41,184 nt of DNA, taken from Darksidea phi. Its lineage: Eukaryota > Ascomycota > Dothideomycetes > Pleosporales > Lentitheciaceae. The notes under the pieces were generated by a model. That model ran no database searches, was not told where the DNA came from, and saw only the letters and a program-made list of their open reading frames with translations. Within the stretch, counting starts at the first letter, position 1. The number at the start of each line of letters is the position of its first letter. The stretch spans positions 1 to 41,184 of the forward strand of contig JASJFT010000310.1 in the NCBI GenBank assembly GCA_030770425.1, given 5' to 3'. The translations under genes and the position numbers were made by a program. This document shows, piece after piece, positions 28,501 through 38,065 of this stretch.

Positions 28501-31500
28501 AAAAAACCTCTATATTAAAAGAACTAATTCTTTTCTTTATTTAAACTCTAAGTTATACGTAAATAGCTAGATAATAATTTAAATAAGGATTTTATCTAAG
28601 AATCCTATATATAATATATTACCCTTCTACTTCTAGTAGTAAAACTAGATAGAAAAGTATATATATATTAAGACTATAAAGATCTAAATAATATTACTAT
28701 TAAAAACTACTATCTATTACCCCTTATTTAAGAAATTCTTAATACTCTCTATAATATAAAGGTATATATTAAACTCGATATTATTACTACCTTTAATAAA
28801 TTATATATTACTAAAGAATATAAGTAGAAAATAATATTTATTATATATTTTAAACTTTTCGAAACCTTAGTTATACCTTTTAGCCTTTATAATATACTAG
28901 TATCCTTTTAGAATTATATTAATTATACTCTTTATAACTTACTAAACTATATCTATACTATATATCTTAATAATATCTTAGTCTACTTAGAAAATAGAAA
29001 AGAATACTAAAAGTATATCTAAGAAGTAGTTTAGAGATTAATTAATATTAGTCTTTAAATTAATATCTATAAATATAAGTTTAAGGTTATAGAGATTAAA
29101 TATCTTAAATTTATTATCTCTTCTAGTAGTATTAAAATAAACTTTAAGAAAGTTACTATAATTTTAAAATAGATATAATCCCCTTATCTAAAGAATCTAT
29201 AGAAATTTCTAAACTTTATAAACTTTTACTAATACTTTATTTAAGACTTCTTAAAGATATATATTTTACTTAATAAACTTCTATATAAGGATACTCTATA
29301 GAACTAGACTACTAAATAGATAATTATCTTTAAATTACTTAAGAATTCCTTTACTATAATACTAGTACTAGTAATATATAACTTTATTAAGAAAATAGTC
29401 TTAGAAATTAATATTTCTAATTAGATATTAGGTAGTATCCTCTTCTAATATAATAATAATAATATTTTATATATAGTCGTCTACTTTTTAAGTAAATATA
29501 GTATTACTAAATATAATTATAAGATCTATAATAAAGAATTATTAGTAATTATTAAGTTTCTAGAAGAATAGCGATTAGAACTCTAAGGAACTATAAAACT
29601 ATTTAAAATTATTACTAACTATAAGAATCTAGAATACTTTATAACTATAAAGGTATTATTATAATACTAAGTTTACTAGTTAAAGTTTCTATTATAATTT
29701 AACTTTAAAATTATTTATTAACTAGGCTTAAAAGCTATACGACTAGATATACTAAGTAGAATACTAAAGAATTAACTAAATAAAAATAATACTTTTAATA
29801 ATAGAGTAAAAAATAAATTATAAATAATTCTCCTACTAAAAGTTCTTAATAATAAAGTTTTAAAAGATCTTTTTAATTAAACCCTTATAAGTATAGTATC
29901 CCTAATTCTCTCTATTATAGATTAATCTATTAATAAACTAATTAACCTTATATACTCTACTATACTAATAGTTATAAAGATAATTACTATTCTCTTAAAT
30001 CTAAGTATAAAATACTAGCTAAAATACTTTTAAAAAATTATATATATACTAATACTAGACTTTATACTTCGTTAAGACTATATATAGTATTAAGAATATC
30101 TCTTTATACTATCTTATGACGAACTCTATATATAAATCTTATACTAAATATATAATTCTATACCTACTAGATATTTAGAATAGATTAAAATAACTAAACT
30201 AGTTATTTAAGACTATTAGTAGCTATATATAATATATAATATCGAAATCTATATCTAAGTATATAAATTCTATATTTAAATTAAAAGCTCTAGATTATTA
30301 TTTTAAGAATTTCTTAAGCCTTTACTAGTTCTATTCTAAGTTTAGTCTAATATTTCTATTAACTATATTACTCTACTTTTAGAATTATAGTAGTACGATT
30401 ATATATATAAATACGTTCTTATTATAGTCTATAAGCTTATAAAAATATACTATATTATTTCTATTAGAAAAGTTAATATATTTAAGTTAGTTAATATCTT
30501 TATATTTTAAGTTTATTTTCTTTATAGTTATCCTAATAATATTCTATCTAATTAAGAAATCTAGTTTATATTATAGTTTTAGAACTAATTATCTATAAAG
30601 CTTAGAATTATATTAAAATACTCCTTATTATTTTACCTTAAGACTAATAGCTAGACTAAACGAGTAAATAGTAGTATTAAAGCGTACCTTTAAATATTTA
30701 TAAATTTCTACTAGAATAACTAGATATAATAGCTCCCTTTTATAGAATTTACTATAAATAATATTATCTCTAAAATAATTAATATTTCTCTATTCTTTAC
30801 TAATTATAGCTTTTACCTAAAACTTAGAATTAAATCTAGCTAACTACTACTACTAAATTTATTCCCGTTTTAATAATTAGAATTCTTTAAAGTAAATAAT
30901 ACTATTAACTAGTTTAATCGTATTATTACCTAGCTAAAAGCTATTACTAAATAATCTATCGAATACTATAAATACTATATAAATAAGAAGTAGGAAGACG
31001 TACTAAGATTTATTATAGAAAATAAGATCTTTATAAATATAAGAAATATAAAAACTAATAGACTAATAAAAAAAAAGATAATAAAATAGTAGGCTTATTT
31101 AAAGTTCTAAAAGTTTATAATCGAGTATATATTCTAAAACTTTTAATAATTATAAAAATATTTCTAGTATTTTATAACTTACTACTTTAACTAAAATACC
31201 TCTCTTTAGGACTTCTAGAATAAAATATAATAAATAAAGCTAAGTTTTAATATTTTAGAGAAAGAATACTTAAACGAGAAGATAGAATAGAGAAACTAAC
31301 TAAATAATAGAAATTTAAGTCTCTACTAGACTACTACGATAAGGACCTATAATAACTAATATACTTAATTAAATAGAAATATTATTCTACTATCTAGTAG
31401 CTAGTATTAGACCTAAAAGATTAAGAGAATATAGTCTACTAATTCTATAACGACTATCTAGATAAACCTATTCTAAGATAGATTTAAAGAATACTAATAT

Positions 31501-31559
31501 TAGTAAATTTTCTTTCTATAAAGCTATCTAAGACGTATAGCTATTTAGAGAAGAGATAT

Positions 31560-31736
31560 TATTATAGTACTAACCCGTAACTATTTATATCTATTATATA
31601 CTATATCTATAGTTATAGTACTTTCTTTACTAGATCTTATTATATTAGGTATATATAGCCCCTATTTATTTTAGTATTAGCCCTTTATAATATAACTTAT
31701 ATTCTACCTTAATTCTAGTATATCTATACTATAATA
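31560..31736 (+). repeat. 3' LTR of gypsy A2
   Basis: 177 bp, TATTATAGTACTAA...ACTATAATA. It is preceded by a purine-rich run at 31546-31556 (TTTAGAGAAGAGATAT region), the likely polypurine tract. Confidence 0.92.
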
Positions 31737-31741
31737 ATTAG

Positions 31742-34700
31742 TTAATTTTATTATATTATAGTATTATTTAAAGAGTTTTTAGAGTTCTTTTCTTAATTAG
31801 GATTAATACGGGCTAAATTAGAATTAGTATAAGCTAAAGATACTAGTAAAAGTAGTTCTTTATAGAACTTAATATTCTTCTTAATAATTTTATTTTACTA
31901 TATCTAGCTATCTTATTATCTCTTACCCTCTATCTACGTATTAGTCAGAGAAGTAAATATAATCGTTTTACTTATTATTAATTAATATAGTATTAGTAGA
32001 TTATTAATACTAATTTTCTTAGGATACTAAATATTAGGTATATTAAATAGCTCGATAATTTTCTTAATAACTAACTCTCTAATATAGCCTTCTAGGTCTT
32101 TAAAAAAGCTACTTAAGTTAAATATAATATTATAAGTTTAAATTACCTAGTTCTTTATTAATAGCTAGATACGATAGATATTTATTAAATTATAACTAAT
32201 AAAATACCCTATTAATATTCTACTCTTAAGCTTATTAGCTTTCTTAAACTATCTATTTAGTATAAAGATTTTATAACTAATAGAATATATATAAGTAACT
32301 TAAGACTTCCTATTCTAGATAAGCTCGTATAGTATTTTCTAGTTTAGCTTCTCTAGTAGTATTCTATTAAGAATATATACTATTATTAGAAATAATTTAT
32401 TTAATAGTAATTTAGATAGATTAGTCTAAAGTTATAATACTCTCGCGTATATAACTAATATTACTCTAGTATATTTAGTACCTTCGTTCTATTTATTTAT
32501 ATAAGGTACTTATTTCTTATATATAATATCTAGGTCGTCGTAGATCTATTTAAATAGATTAGATAAGATATTAAATCCTCGCTTACTATTAGTTCGAATT
32601 TTAATAATATTATATTTAAATTAATATTATATTTTATATAGAGTCCTTATAACTTAGTAATTAATAATAAACTTTAAGTAACTAAGAAATGTTTCTACTT
32701 TATACTACTTAGTATATTAATTAATATTATAATCTCTATATTTATCTCTATTAAAATACTCTTCTTCTATTAATAAAAGCTAAATAATATCTATTAATAT
32801 ACGTTTAAACGATCGTATTATATAGTCTTTCTATTAATAATATAAGATTTACTTTATAAGCTTTATTTTAATATATATCTTATATAACTTTTAATTATTA
32901 ATTCTATTAACGACGACTCTATAGATAATATTTATTAGATAAGCTATTATTCTCTAGCTAGAGTATCTCTATATTAGGTAAGCGATTTAATTATTAACTT
33001 ATTATATAGACTTTAGAGTATATAACTTCTAATAACTAGTTATAAATAATAATAATAGCTTAATATACGATCTTTATATAACGTCGACGTTAACTAGCTA
33101 GTAGCTATTTAAATACTTAAGTAAAGTAAGTATATTACTTTAATTTTTATAATATAATATATTATATTCTAAGTCGAAATAAATATTAATAATATAATAC
33201 CTTTCTAATTCTATTACGCTAGTAATAAAGCTAGGGACTAGAATAATATACGTTAATTAGATCTCTATTATACTATTATAAGAAGTATAGATTTTAAGTA
33301 TTATAAAGTTCTAAACTTTAACTTTTATAACTTTAGTACTAGTACTAATATATTTATAAGCTATAGTATTATACTCTTATTTTTAGCTAATTTATAGGTT
33401 TAAGTTAATAATATATATATTTAAATCTAGATCTAATATCTAATAATTATAGAGATACTTATTTTATATAATATCTTAATCTCTAGTAAGTACTACTAGA
33501 TTATCTATTAGTATAGCTATATTATTAATTATATAAACTATATAAGTTAAGGATTCTAATAAATAAGTTCTATTATTAAAGCTAAATAGTATTATAAAAG
33601 TAAACTAAGCTATCTTTTATTTAATATAGTCTATTAAATACTTAATAGTCTCGTTAATACGAGCTTTAAGTATTAGATTAGCCTTTAGGACTTTATTAAC
33701 TTAGTATCTAATCTTAATACTTATAGTATAATTTTTAAAATATTTCTTTATTAAAGAATTAAATATAAAGTAGTCGATTTACTAGTATACTTATCTATAA
33801 AGATATATCTTTAGGATTCTATTATTTTCCTTTTTCTAATTATTATTATTATTATTACTAGAGCTATTACTATTATTTATATTAATAATAATAAGTTAAA
33901 TAGTAACTATAATATTATATCTAGTTATTATAGCTAGTTTAACTACCTTTAGAAATAACTCGAACTTAGTAATATAATATTATAATAACTATACTTCTAC
34001 TTTATTATATTAAGCTTTTAGAATATCTTAAAGAGCTAAGATATTATACTTAGTATTAAATATATAGTATACTTTTACGAAGTCCTCCTATATATAAGAT
34101 ATTTTAATATTAGAAAGACTAATAGTCTTATACTTATTTATAATCTTAATCTAATTATATAGTTAATTAGCTAGCTTCTTATTATATAAGAGCGTCTATA
34201 ATTACTTATATTTAACTCTAAGTTTCTAATATTATAAGATATTTATAGATATAATATACCTCTTTAGTATCTTAAGTTAATTCTATAGGACTTTCTTATT
34301 TTATATTAAGTATAGGTTTATTATTATAATTATTTTACTAATCTCTAAGTTAATTATTCTTAAACCTTTCTCTAATTATTTATAATCCTTCTTCTTTTTC
34401 TAATATTAGATAAACTTAACTCTATATAATATTTAATTATTAGATAATAGCTAAGCTATATTAATAGTACTAGCTTTATATATTATAAGTAAGGGTTTTA
34501 TTAGCTTCTTAATATTTAGTACTATTTTAAAATTAGGATTATAGTATTTCTAAACTTTATATTATTTAACCTTATTTTTAAGAATAAATAGCTATTTATA
34601 CTAGTTACTCTAAGTTTTAAAAATAATAATAATATATATTACTACGGGATCTTCTTTAGTATTTATTATTAATAATAATAGCTCTCTAAGTATCGAGGAG

Positions 34701-34942
34701 TTTCTAGCGATAATAAAGATAATAATAAAAGTATTAGCTCTTTATACGTTAATTAATATTAATAATAAGAATAATAAGTTATTATTATTTAAGAATAATT
34801 AGTTATAATCTAAACTTATAACTATTATAGTAATTTTAGTATAAATTACTATAATACGTAGTCTTTAAAAGTAAAAGCTCTAATTTCTATAAGTTAAAAA
34901 AGATAGTATTTTATATATAGAAACGACCCCTAACTATACCTC
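31742..34942 (-). mobile_element. Copia element E, part 1: gag, protease and integrase
   Basis: Minus-strand translation through stops gives gag-like sequence (about 34640 to 33530). A copia protease/pre-integrase region follows near 33480-33080, with a pattern like 'VPSF-TSVIELERY...FD-EYNILYYKN'. An integrase runs from about 33000 to 31900, whose C-terminal end reads like 'YNLINIYRI-L...YNIIF'. This is the order of Ty1/copia. The element then continues across gypsy A2 into 25328-24470. No 5' LTR was found at the right end: the RIP signature stops near 34,942, where the copia-like terminus TGTTGGA appears twice in unmutated DNA. E is the outermost and oldest layer here. Confidence 0.8.
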
Positions 34943-34960
34943 AATACTAATACTACTAGA

Positions 34961-34980
34961 CTCTGTTGGACTCTGTTGGA
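34961..34980. repeat. Tandem decamer at the RIP boundary
   Basis: CTCTGTTGGA occurs twice in a row. TGTTGGA is the typical end of copia LTRs (TCCAACA on the other strand), and the site coincides with the edge of element E and of the RIP signature. Confidence 0.85.
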
Positions 34981-35174
34981 TCACGAGATTCAGCAAATAG
35001 CCGTTAGTACTAGGCTAATCCTTGCTCTTAGCGAAATCTCTGATCGCGCTTAGTCCCTGAGCCGTCTGCTCCGCGACATAAACATTACGGCTAGACACTC
35101 ACCACCTTCGGCGCATTCTCCATCTTCAGCTCGACAAGGCTGAGGATGTAGGTCCAGTTGCAGTTGCCAAGCGC
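34973..35174 (-). other. Candidate exon with canonical intron pointing into the repeat block
   Basis: On the minus strand 35174-35103 is open for 24 codons (ALGNCNWTYILS...), preceded by an acceptor CATCTCAG and followed by a canonical donor GTGAGT (35102-35097). Downstream a perfect TACTAAC branch motif lies at 35009-35003, and an acceptor CCAACAG ends at 34973. If real, this is a 130-base intron whose next exon would start inside the copia remnant, so a host gene may have been cut by element E. It may also be the tail of the kinesin-like gene upstream. Based on splice signals only. Confidence 0.35.
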
Positions 35175-35399
35175 CTGAGATGGCCCGGGCAGGAGAAAGG
35201 TTCAGCCGAGGCGCGGTTAGAGTTTCCGTGTGAGACTCGGCAGCAGATGATGCTCCTAAAACTCTCTACACTTTGCCACCACGAGCAGGGAGGGCGGCCG
35301 AGCCGCACCGGCTCAGACCTTGCCGCCGGAGGCGAAGAGGGGCGTGTGTTGAACGCTGAGAGGCGTGAAAGAGGAGGGTATTCATTTGGGACATTCTTT

Positions 35400-35892
35400 T
35401 CATCGAACCGCAGTCGCTCGCCCAGCATATATTGCACTCCACAGCAATAGCGAAAAGCGCCTACTTCTTCCGATCTGTAGCAAGGTATAGCTCGATGTTA
35501 TCTCTGGAGCAGAAAGCGAAGGCGGCAATATCGTAAGCTTAGACCCTACAAGGAGGATCAGGTACCACTACATACCAACCATCACGACATCGGTGACAAG
35601 CTAGAGGTATGTCAAAATCATATTTTGTTTAGGGTAGTCTACTTACCGAGATCGTATTCCACAAGGGCCTATTTACATCCTTTACTTTCCAAAGAGGCAT
35701 AGTAATTACTTTTAGTATCCGGTTTTGTTCTCTTGGGGTTGGTTGGACGGTTGTGGATTGTGGTATGGATTGTGGAGGGGCAGGTGGACCTTTATGTGAA
35801 TAAATGTTATGCCTGAAGCGAAACGACCTGCAAAGCATTTTCAATGCAACAGAAAAACTGGTATTATTCTCTTCTATTGTGGGTCTATGCAC
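35400..35892 (-). pseudogene. Candidate three-exon segment of unrecognised minus-strand gene
   Basis: A minus-strand frame open from 35892 (bounded by an in-frame TAG just upstream) runs to a canonical donor GTAAGT at 35646. The intron 35601-35646 (46 bases, ending CTCTAG) leads to a tiny 25-base exon (35576-35600), then donor GTATGT and a second intron 35504-35575 (72 bases, ending CTTTCTGCTCCAG). The last exon ends with TGA at 35400-35402. The intron lengths and signals fit filamentous ascomycetes. The protein has a Pro-rich middle (PPAPPQSIPQSTTVQPTP) and a hydrophobic C-terminal stretch. No family recognised. It may be the 3' part of the kinesin-like gene, to which it lies downstream on the same strand. 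Confidence 0.35.
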
Positions 35893-36113
35893 CGACTAAA
35901 CTACTGGAGCATGGGTGAATGGAAAAAAAAGTTATGAGACGAATAGTGTAGAGTCCTATGACGCTTCATGCGTAGCGACCGGTACGGAAGACGGCGTGAA
36001 GGGCTCTGAGAATTTGAAATCCCACCCGAGTACGATTTCAGGTATACAGGAGTTTGGAAAATCTATCAAGGACGAAAAATCTGCTTCAGCTCCCTCACCC
36101 GACTATATCCGTC
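35893..36113. other. Gap without recognised gene
   Basis: The minus frame continuing from the kinesin motor meets TAG at once and is open again only for a few codons (RVRELKQIF...). A plus-strand frame at 35915-36142 starts with ATG but shows no recognisable domain and overlaps the end of the motor region. I see nothing else. Confidence 0.4.
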
Positions 36114-38065
36114 CTAGGGATCGGCTAGTGGTAGTGCCATAAGGGACTTGGTTTGTCCGCGGTTGTACAGCTGCCTCGCGGATGCAAGTGTTGCGTATCC
36201 GTGACCCTTCCATACCTTATTGACGCTGATAGGGGGCATTCCGATGATGACGGATAGACTTGATCGGTCTTCCACCTTTTTTGGAAAACAGGTCGATAGT
36301 AGTGTCATAAGCTGTCTGATATTAGCGGCTTGAAGGGATACGTAAGAGGGGCTGCTCCTACAGCTGAAGATCGGTAAGATCCCACATCACCACCCTGATA
36401 GTCTAGTACGAGCCGATTGAACGCCTCCCGACTGCTGTTGATCCCTATTCCTTTCGAGCGCAGGTCGTTTTGTTCTCTTCTGTGTTGTACCTCTGCCGGG
36501 CGGTATGCTGGAGCTGGCCCGACACTAGCATCGTGTTTGGGATGTTCGTTTCCGGCTAGGTCAACAACGCTGAACGTTGAAGCAGCGTTGTTGCCTACTT
36601 GTATAGTAAAAATGCATACTACGTGTCCACGCGAGGATTGGTTGTTGCTATCGATACATTTCCGGTCCCGGCTCGCCATGAACCTATCCAAGAGATTGGA
36701 GAGCGCGTCGCTATCGGGCACGATATACTCGTTGAAATGGCGCTTCTTGGAGAGATTTTTTACGCTCCGCCGGACTCCGGGGATCTGCTCCTTTAGTAAG
36801 TCTGGATTTCGTAACTCGGGCTGGAGGCGGTCTTTCTGGTACAGCTCCGTAGCTGCAAACTTGACTATAGTCCCTTCGGAAATGCGCGAAAAGATTACCT
36901 TTGTAAGATGCTTAGCGACGGAATCGTGCCCGTCAAACAACGATTCGGACTTGCCAGTGCCGCTATAGCAATCCGCCCAGATACAATAATGGACGCCTAC
37001 AGTCTAGACGAAGTGCTCGTAGATGGGTAGCAATGTGGTATTGACGTCGGCGTTGCTCGCGTTCTCTCCGAAAATATAATCGAAGGTAAATTCGTCGCAT
37101 TCGGTAGCGGAGATGGCGGAGGCCAAGATCGTCTTGCCTTTAATATCGAATCGAGAGAGTGAAGACGGAGACGCCAGCTGCTGGTACCCTGCCCGTATCA
37201 CGCGGGCTATTATAGTAACACCGTATTATCTATATAAAAAGGGCTCGGGATGCGTTGAGCCTGCGTGATTGGTAGGGTCTAGGGTACTTCGGGCCACTTC
37301 GCGTAGGAGATTGGCGGGTCTGCGCGCTAAGGTTGTGTCAATGCGATTACCCTCGTTGCCTACACTGCTTGGCTGAGAGGGCTGATTAGAAGCTTCTGCG
37401 GCCTGCGCATTTGCATTTTCTATAGGCTATATAGTTTCAGTTTCAGTGCCCGCTTGTTCTGTAGAGACCGATTGTTCCTGCTGTAACCCAACACCATCGT
37501 AAATTCTAGGCACAGATGGTATTATAGGTTGCTGCCCGGAAGCATTACTTCGACCTACCCTTTCTTCTGGAGCCTGGTTTGGTTACTACGGTAGCCCGGT
37601 GCGCCCATCGAATCTAAGTGTGGGGGAAGTTCCAAGTCGCTGTTCAGGAGTAGTGTCTCGAGGATTCTCGGTCTGCGCGTCGGTTTGAGTTGTGCGTTGC
37701 TGCTCGAGAGCACTAGCGTGAGAGTCTGTGGACGTTGCGCCGTTCAGGAGGAGAATGACGTGGGCGATAGCGACGAGAGAGGAGATGACCGTAGCAAATC
37801 CGATTCTGAACAGATAGGAAAGGGTGAAGCGACCCGGCCTGTCGGCGTAGTATTAGCGGTGAGTGGTCTGGGGAACCGGGTTTACTCACCACGCCAACCC
37901 TACCACCAGTAGTGGAATGAAGAAGGTAAAGTGTTGCCTAAATATAGTCATCGAGGATATCCAGGTTCTCCACCCGGCCAGGCAAAGTAAACAATCCAAC
38001 ATCTTCGCCGCTATGATTGAGATCAAGCCGGGCGTAAGAATGTGCCGCGAAAAGGCTTCAGACAT
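36114..38065 (-). pseudogene. Degenerate membrane-anchored kinesin-like protein
   Basis: The first ATG of the frame is at 38065. Exon 1 and exon 2 are joined by a 51-base intron (37839-37889, GTGAGT...GCTAATAC...GACAG), which keeps a hydrophobic reading frame open. The N-terminal part has three likely membrane helices (LISIIAAKMLDCLLCLAGW, FFIPLLVVGLAW, and FATVISSLVAIAHVILL). A Gln/Thr/Pro/Ser-rich linker of about 200 residues follows, then a kinesin motor. The motor shows first strand VTIIARV, FDYIFGENASNADV, P-loop region CYSGTGKS near 36950-36970, switch I NNQSSRGH, switch II DLAGNE, INSSREAFNRLV, and the domain end YATLASARQLYNRG. In-frame stops are at 37583-37588 (two), 37427-37429, 37226-37228 and 37004-37006, all TAG or TAA. 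A frameshift lies at 36305-36308, where the frame passes to 36114-36308. Kinesins move on microtubules using ATP. This copy looks inactive. Confidence 0.7.
37839..37889 (-). other. Intron in kinesin-like gene
   Basis: 51 bases with donor GTGAGT, branch-like GCTAATAC and acceptor GACAG. Splicing joins GLAW to PGRFTLSY in frame and removes an in-frame TAA. Length and signals are typical of filamentous ascomycetes. Confidence 0.65.

Larger units (their letters stand above)
25329..31736 (+). mobile_element. Ty3/gypsy retrotransposon A2, full-length second copy of family A
   Basis: 6408 bp, with two 177-bp LTRs. The flanking pentamers are ATTAA (25324-25328) and ATTAG (31737-31741), matching at four of five bases. 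It aligns end to end with element A minus insertion B. Zinc knuckle of gag is near 26722-26775, reverse transcriptase near 28750-28990, RNase H near 29390-29450 and integrase near 30350-30830. It keeps a few unmutated CA/TG sites (26748, 27217, 28069, 30117). It is uninterrupted, so it defines the empty-site sequence for insertion B in element A. Confidence 0.93.
1..34942. other. RIP-saturated AT-rich repeat block
   Basis: By eye the whole block has almost no CA or TG dinucleotides. I noticed only about 14 survivors, for example at 7463, 7473, 7629, 11204, 15731, 15904, 19543, 22321, 26748, 27217, 28069, 30117, 31945 and 32690. TA is greatly over-represented, while CG is still present at many sites. 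This is the known product of fungal repeat-induced point mutation, which turns CpA into TpA on both strands of duplicated DNA. All sequence here can be assigned to retrotransposon relics. Start codons and TGA stops are absent because they need TG. The block ends abruptly near 34,942. Confidence 0.95.

Noticed and set aside
1..34942. CRISPR array, tRNA or rRNA genes in the AT-rich block
   Set aside because: The repeats seen are LTRs, target duplications and one tandem duplication. No regular spacer pattern, no cloverleaf and no rRNA-like sequence was found.
34974..35000. Un-RIPed solo LTR starting TGTTGGATCACG
   Set aside because: No matching CCAACA-type end or second copy is visible nearby, so the TGTTGGA is treated only as a boundary remnant.
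35126..35450. Overlapping minus (103 codons) and plus (67 codons) open frames
   Set aside because: Neither has recognisable features, and the minus one reads in a different phase from the spliced candidate exon at 35103-35174.
35609..35634. Possible plus-strand intron GTATGT...TTTAG
   Set aside because: It would be only 26 bases. The same place carries a better 46-base intron on the minus strand.
36417..36968. 183-codon plus-strand open frame
   Set aside because: It is antisense to the kinesin motor, whose motifs are clear on the minus strand, so it is a shadow.
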